Both the position numbers and the translations under genes were made by a program. A stretch of DNA of 64,000 bases from Wyeomyia smithii. Lineage: Eukaryota > Arthropoda > Insecta > Diptera > Culicidae. Shown here piece by piece: positions 58,794 through 64,000 of this stretch. Each line of letters starts with the position of its first letter. Positions within the stretch are counted from its first letter, which is position 1. Below the pieces are notes generated by a model. The model was not told where the DNA came from. It worked only from the letters and a program-made list of their open reading frames with translations, and searched no databases. The DNA is taken from the NCBI RefSeq assembly GCF_029784165.1, contig NC_073694.1, positions 81,933,290-81,997,289 of the forward strand. Direction: 5' to 3'.

Positions 58794-59973
58794 TGTTCAT
58801 TCTTCTGTTTTTATGTTTGAAATGGAAAATACTCTTGAATTAGATGGAAAATTTAAACAGTTTTTCTTACAGCCGTTGCGTGCTGCAATAGCTGAAAATA
58901 GTGATCATTGGGATTTTCTGAACAAAATGGAAAAACTAATCAAAAATCTCCAATTTGTACCTAACTACTGTTTCGATGCAGCACAAGCAGCCGAATGTGC
59001 TAACACATTGACAAAAGCACAACGATTCCCACCATGCCTAAATGGATATCTGCAAAATATAAAAGCGCTTTCTATGCTTTGGAAAAATTTAAGCAAAGAA
59101 TATGGAGTTTCCTACATATGCACAATAAATCTTTGCCAGGATCCGCTCGAGAACCAATTTTCCAATATAAGACGGGCTTGTGGATCTAATGATTCTCCCA
59201 ACGCTTTGCATTTCGCAGCAGCACTAAAGTATTGTAGTATTTTTAATGGCCTACGAGCTGTTGAAAACGCTAACTATGAAGGCGACAATTCGAAGAATAT
59301 GATAGAAAGTCAAAGTACCGTGGACTCTGAAAAAGATCCTCTGGAATGCCCAGGAAGTGAGAATTGTTCCATGCGTTTATTCGTGCCGATTGATTTTGGA
59401 AAAAAAGAACCTCTAGATGCAGCTGAAGTAAATGCCGTCGTGTACATCGTTGGTCATGCGGTTTATAAGCTCGTGCATACTCGATGCCGTCAAAATATGA
59501 TAATGCTGGATAAAAACGAGCTAGACGAAAGCTATATATTTTGCCGAATGAAACGTTATTCGAAACTATTTCAATTCCCTAATAAAGTTGCCCGTGATAT
59601 TGGACTACAATTGTTCCTCATTTTTAAAGAAAAGTTTTACGACCTATTTCGTGAAAGCCGATTCTCTGTTAAGGCACGGCTCAGAGAATATATACAACAG
59701 GACAGTGAGATTGTTTGTTCGAAATGTTATGAAAAATTAATAAACTGCATTCTCAATACTCTCATCAATGGGCAAGTTCGCAAAATGCAATGCTCAATAA
59801 ATAACAGAAGAGCGAGACGGTTTCGACAACTTGGTAAAGCAAGACGAATGCAATTACCTCCGAACAATAGAAAACGCAGCTCTAAAACACGAACTCCCAA
59901 AGTACGAATTCGACAAAAGGTTTTAACCCGGATAACAAAGCGAAAATCACCTTCAAAAAATCGAAGAATGTAA
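58794..59973 (+). CDS. P-like gene exon 6, catalytic Glu and C-terminus
   Basis: Open for 393 codons after the acceptor at 58793. LQPLRAAIAENSDHWDFLNK starts the C-terminal domain. RFPPCLNGYLQNIKALSMLW and INLCQDPLENQFSNIRRACG follow, the latter being the P-family DPLEN-F-IR motif with the catalytic Glu at 59149-59151. The region SENCSMRLFVPIDFGKKEP then AVVYIVGHAVYKLVH, and SKCYEKLINCILNT, resemble the P/THAP9 tail with its terminal Cys pairs. The last 50 residues are strongly basic (ARRFRQLGKARRMQLPPN and on). A second reading frame becomes coding-like there, so the true C-terminus is uncertain. Confidence 0.82.
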
Positions 59974-60812
59974 CAAGAAAGGAAACTCGTCTGCAAAAAG
60001 GCATATTTGCACGTGCTGGGTTGTCAAATGTTGGTAATGACGATGCAAATATGGAGCAAACAAGAAAGAGCATCCAGTTACTCGAAGAGCTTGTGGCCAC
60101 ATTTCCTGATCGTTACTCGTCGGTTAAATTAGCTCAAATCAACAAAAAGCATGTTTTTATTCCTTATTTTTTTCAGAGATTGTCATGATCTTTCAATAGA
60201 TTTTATTGCAAGTACGTACGAAAAGTACAAGTTCGAAGCTCAGAACGTTGTTTGATAAATATATCAAGTATGGGCGACATTTATCAAAAATTGAAAATAT
60301 ATTGAAATGGTACCAAATATCGAACATATTCACTGATGAGCAGCAATATCGCATGAGTCTTTATTTAGAAAATGAATTACTAACGGAACAAGAAAAAGGA
60401 ATGGTATGAATCAATGTTCTCTTTTTCACACATATATTTTGTATATTTTTGTATTTTTTTTTTTTTTGTATTTTTTGCAGCATACAGAATTTTTGGACTC
60501 TGTGCTAATACATGAATGGGGCTTAAAGATTTTCATTAGCGTATAAAAATTCGATAGCCGCGAAGAGGCTCTCGAGCATGTGAAGCTTCAGGAAGAAATG
60601 ATAATATATAAAAATGATTGATCCACGAACTCGAACGATCCACGAAGTTCATCGTATTCTCAACAGAAAAACGCACATCCGGTAGTTTCATAATTTGTGT
60701 TCAATTGTCTTTATTTCATTCTTGTTTATTTTCTAGAATTCTGCAGGATTTTCAACACTATCGACAACTCAGATGGGAAGACGATTTGGCAATGGCAGTT
60801 AACGATGAGTAA
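59806..60812 (+). pseudogene. Coding-like block of unknown family downstream of exon 6
   Basis: From about 59806 a frame overlapping the end of exon 6 reads EERDGFDNLVKQDECNYLRT, then LKHELPKYEFDKRF. After a one-base slip near 59925 it continues KITFKKSKNVTRKETRLQKG and SIQLLEELVATFPDRYSSVK. Further exon-like pieces are 60206-60403 (SSKLRTLFDKYIKYGRHLSK, donor GTATGA), 60481-60621 (acceptor TTTTTTGCAG; HTEFLDSVLIHEWGLKIF, in-frame TAA at 60544-60546, then REEALEHVKLQEEM) and 60736-60812 (acceptor TTTTCTAG; ILQDFQHYRQLRWEDDLAMA). The 60403/60481 junction agrees in phase. It is a decayed host-type gene or an extension of the P-like gene; I do not recognise the family. Confidence 0.45.
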
Positions 60813-60835
60813 TTTCAAATGCATTCAGATTGTTA

Positions 60836-62877
60836 TACCCACCATGATCTTGCAGGGAGAGTGATTACGTGTGCCAATCAGCTGGTTCTCTGATGGCTGT
60901 TACAAAAGCGAGTTTATATTCGTGAAAAAAATGTGCAAATGATAAATAATGTTTGCTCCACGAAACTTAATTTTCAATAGATTTTTTTTTTCATTCGAAA
61001 GAAATCTTTTTTGATATGTTGTCAATATATCACATCAATTCAAATATAGCAACCTTCTAGTTTAAAAATGGGCCCTATTACAAAAAAGAGCCGACTATGC
61101 GTGTATATGTCTGCTGATAAGTACATGTATGTATGAATATTTAATTTAGCTTGAAACTCTCCGAAATCGTCGTTCACTGGTGACGCATGTTCACCTGGGT
61201 GTTCCAATTGAAGCAAACGCGCTTCTAATAGCGAATTTCTTCATTCCACTGGGTTTGTGCCGGTTTTATTATGCAAAAATTAACTTTGAAACGTCAGGAA
61301 CATACTATAACATGAGCCGTTGCGGAAAAGAGTGGCCAATAAATCATTTTTTCCAAAAATGAGTTTTTTGCAATCATCACATTTACTCAAAAACTGTACT
61401 TGGGCGATTAAAAAAATTTAAAAAAAACATACTTTAAAGCTGATTTAAACCATGTTGAAATTTCGTCTGAAACAGAATAGCCATTTTTTTCGGAACAGAG
61501 TAGTCTATGTACATAGGTCGGTATAACATCATGTGCTATGTAACATATAACATGTTACATGTGATATGTAATACGTAACATGCCTCATGTGAATTGTAAC
61601 ATGTTATATGTAATATAACATGAATAAGTAACATTTTCAGTAACATGTAATTTGTAACATGATACATTACATTCAATGTCTACTGTGACATGGACATGTT
61701 ATGTGTATCATGTAGTATGCGATTTTGAACGAGATAAATCGTTTTCTTTGTTAAAAGATTTTTCGAAAATTTCTTCTCTCAAAAATTTGCTCGATGGCAC
61801 ATAGACCACTCTGTTCCACAGCGGCTCACATACCTGGCAATGCTTAATGTTTTTGTGCCAGTAAAGTGTACGTCCTCAATGGAAGCCGATTGATTATCGA
61901 CTATTTGGTGGGGTTTGTTTGCTATTATACTAGTTATTAATCCCAGAAAGATAGTCTGCGTCAATTTGACTCTTCGCTGTTAGTGACCTTGCTCTAATTT
62001 TTTCTAAATAATGCGAATCAGTTCTCATTTTTTTAACAACTAAATTCTGTGTCAATATCGTAATTAACACTCATTGGAAATTTATAGACAAAAACTGGCA
62101 CTTTCAATGATTTAAAAGTCAGGCGTCAATTTTCCATTAAAATAGGATTATTCCAGGGTTAACATGCAATTGTAATTATAACCATTCATGGAAACACCTA
62201 ATACTTATCTAATCTAATAACTTATCATATATCTTGAGTAAAAACGAAAAATTTATATGAAAAAGAAAACTCATTCTGTTTATTCGCAGTAAAAAAAAAA
62301 CAAACCAGTTTGAAAAATCATTCAAAAGTATCCTTATCAATAAAACTAATCTTATCAAAAATATGAAACGCTCAAATGTTCCTGTAAGTAACTTGTTTGT
62401 TTAGTTACTATTAATAATATAGCCAGATGAATTCCGCAGTTCTAAAGACATTTGTTGAATTTCAACGCTCCTGTGCATGGTTTATAATTTGTCAAATACT
62501 GTCGATAAACTGTAAGTACACCGGTAACCGATCTGCAAGAGTAGAATAAGACATACATTTTAAATATCGAATACAAATATCATTACCTTCTCGAAAAAAT
62601 GTTCCCTCCTTGTCAGTCAATAGTTTAACAAACAATCAAATTAACACATCCCTCTAATCGTTCTAGTTTTGGATTCCGACAGCCGATGGGCTTTGAATGA
62701 TGACTGGTCGGTTGATTCGATAATGCTTGTCCTGCTTGCCGCCTCCACTTCCACTGGAGTCAAGATCTTTATTTTTACTTCAAACCGTTAAGTACAGAAG
62801 AACTTATTCAAATTTTTTAATCCTTGAAAAGTATGACGAGAAAACTTTTGTAATCAATTCGGTAAGATGGATTAGAC
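60836..62877. other. No gene; TAACATGT-rich patch
   Basis: Intergenic, AT-rich. Bases about 61535-61710 hold more than ten irregular repeats of TAACATG/CATGTTA. No coding or TIR element was recognised in the remainder. Confidence 0.5.
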
Positions 62878-63469
62878 CAGAGTTGCCAATACAATTTTTA
62901 ATTAAACTGGAAGAATGCTGAAGAAAAAACTGGAAAAAACTGGAAAACCATAAAAATATTAACAATACCAAAAAAATAAATTGTCAGAGAGCTTCTCTGT
63001 AACGGTTATTGAATCCAATATAAATTTTAAATACAGCAACTTCGAGCTTACATTTTGTTAACATTGTAGACTAAAAAATTTCATTCACAGGAATAAAATT
63101 CGAAATTGCGCAACCAGTTTATCGCAAAATCAAGAAAATAAAGTAGGCCGTGTTTCGTGCGAGAAGATGCAACACTGAAAATGCTGTTAAGAATTGCTAC
63201 AATGGCTTATCTAGAAAATCTAAAAAAATTTAGTAGAGTATAACGGAAACCGATAACTATTTCTTTGATTGATTACAATGGCTTATCAAACCACAAAATT
63301 TAGGTTTTTAAAATATTTCCAAACCAATCGGAGCTTGAGTGTCCAAAAAATCTGGATAAATCTGGTTGATATACAAAAAAGCTGGAAGATCTTGGGATTA
63401 AACTGTTTGACTGGATCACTTGAAAAAAACTGGAAGAATCCAGTTTAAACTGGAACATTGGCAACTCTG
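62878..63469. mobile_element. hAT-like MITE, 592 bp
   Basis: An 8-bp duplication GATTAGAC (62870-62877 and 63470-63477) flanks perfect 13-bp ends CAGAGTTGCCAAT / ATTGGCAACTCTG. The subterminal regions repeat AAACTGGAA. Non-coding. The CAG-GTTGCC end type is related to that of the 316-bp MITE at 43781. Confidence 0.88.
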
Positions 63470-63815
63470 GATTAGACAGGATTGGACAACATGAATAAAT
63501 AAAGTGTAAACAACTTTTTGACAGGTTCTTATCGTTTTTTGTTTGAGGCTCGCGTAGAAACGAGAAGAAGAATATTCATTACGTTCATTTTTCGTCGAGC
63601 AATTTGACAGGGGAAAGTACGGGGTACTGTGGGGCAACGTGCACCAAAAAAATCGCCAGTGTTACGTATGTCTTATGTATGTGGTATTCCGGTAAACACG
63701 TTCGGTTTTAGATTTCTCAGTAATTTTTTTACGGAATAACGGTAAACTAAAAAGTTTTCAAGTAGTTCGGTATTAAGTATTACCGAGAAACCATTGTGCA
63801 GTTAAGTGTGTACCA
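63470..63815. other. No feature seen
   Basis: Short stretch between the MITE and the terminal repeat array, without coding or repeats that I can support. Confidence 0.4.
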
Positions 63816-64000
63816 CTCAAAAAAAGAGTACACGCTCGTAAATAATAACTCTAAAATGAGTAACATTTGACGCATTTTCGTTAAAAGTGGAACAACTCTC
63901 AAATTGAGTAACTCCACAAATACTCAAAACTGAGTAACACTAGGCGTCTTTAAAATGAGTCATTATTACTCAAAATTTGAGTACGACATTACTCATTTTT
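63816..64000. repeat. Array of ACTCA...TGAGT palindromes, cut by window end
   Basis: Units such as ACTCTAAAATGAGTAAC, TCTCAAATTGAGTAAC, ACTCAAAACTGAGTAAC and TACTCAAAATTTGAGTA follow one another with about 20-50 base spacing. Probably the end of a palindrome-rich DNA transposon that continues outside the window. Confidence 0.7.

Larger units (their letters stand above)
35783..59973 (+). other. P-element-type THAP transposase gene locus, six exons
   Basis: A gene of the P-transposase/THAP9 family. It comprises exons 1-3 (N-terminal THAP zinc finger), exon 4 (coiled coil and first catalytic Asp), exon 5 (second Asp and the GTP-binding-type insertion) and exon 6 (catalytic Glu and C-terminus). 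The summed coding of exons 1-4 is 987 bases (329 codons), with phases agreeing at each junction. All exons are open. The introns have grown to 10.9, 6.2 and about 4.2 kb by nested transposons. P-superfamily TIRs flanking the locus were not found, so it is either a very old P element or a domesticated gene. The exon 5 to exon 6 junction does not agree in phase. Confidence 0.82.

Overview
The window looks like heterochromatin-like or intergenic DNA from a dipteran, most likely a mosquito (Culicidae). This is inference from its contents: AT-rich sequence, a DD37E (ITmD37E-type) mariner relative, an RTE element resembling mosquito JAM1, several Jockey elements, Osvaldo/Ulysses-like Ty3-gypsy elements, tRNA-derived retroposons and many MITEs. 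No bacterial, rRNA or CRISPR feature is present. Nearly everything identifiable is a transposable element or its remains. The one gene-like locus that is not obviously a young mobile element is a P-element-type (THAP plus DDE) transposase gene spread over 24 kb.

Layout, 1-31.8 kb. A LINE RT tail (1-167, minus) is followed by a decayed Ty3-gypsy element (about 1.78-5.37 kb) interrupted by a tRNA-derived SINE with a 6-bp target duplication. Two copies of a TIR-bearing MITE family starting GGTGCTTATTACGGG lie at 6585-7806. A complete 11.8-kb LTR retrotransposon occupies 7870-19708, with 2.0-2.1-kb LTRs, a 4-bp duplication ATGT, and gag and pol joined by a recognisable -1 frameshift cassette. A full-length RTE-clade LINE lies at 21395-24796, with an 11-bp target duplication and only two premature stops. 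An array of three more copies of the same MITE lies at 25727-27469, one carrying a tRNA-like retroposon with an A-tail and a 14-bp target duplication. The stretch 27.5-31.8 kb has no recognisable gene.

Layout, 31.8-64 kb. A decayed Jockey element lies on the minus strand (31.85-34.6 kb). The P-like gene follows on the plus strand: THAP exons 1-3 (35783-36184), exon 4 (47096-47805), exon 5 (54043-about 54612) and exon 6 (58794-59973). Its introns hold nested insertions. Intron 3 contains a TTAA-flanked piggyBac-like MITE, which contains a Jockey copy, which contains a hAT-like element, which contains a DD37E element. A 2.68-kb tandem duplication then copies the Jockey 3' half and the beginning of exon 4. 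Intron 4 holds a TIR element with a 32-bp tandem unit and a 4.4-kb Jockey element inside a hAT-like MITE. Intron 5 holds a second hAT-like element with a broken DD37E copy. Both large hAT-like elements carry clusters of the octamer TATCGATA near both ends. Despite this load, the exons remain open. The C2CH zinc-finger residues and a D, D, E set are present, and splice phases agree at every junction except exon 5 to exon 6. Downstream lie a short uncharacterised coding-like block (59.8-60.8 kb), another hAT-like MITE (62878-63469) and a palindromic repeat array cut by the window end.

How the parts relate: most features are independent layers of insertion. The two systems worth attention are the gag-pol frameshift cassette of the long-LTR element and the P-transposase-derived gene with its TE-filled introns.
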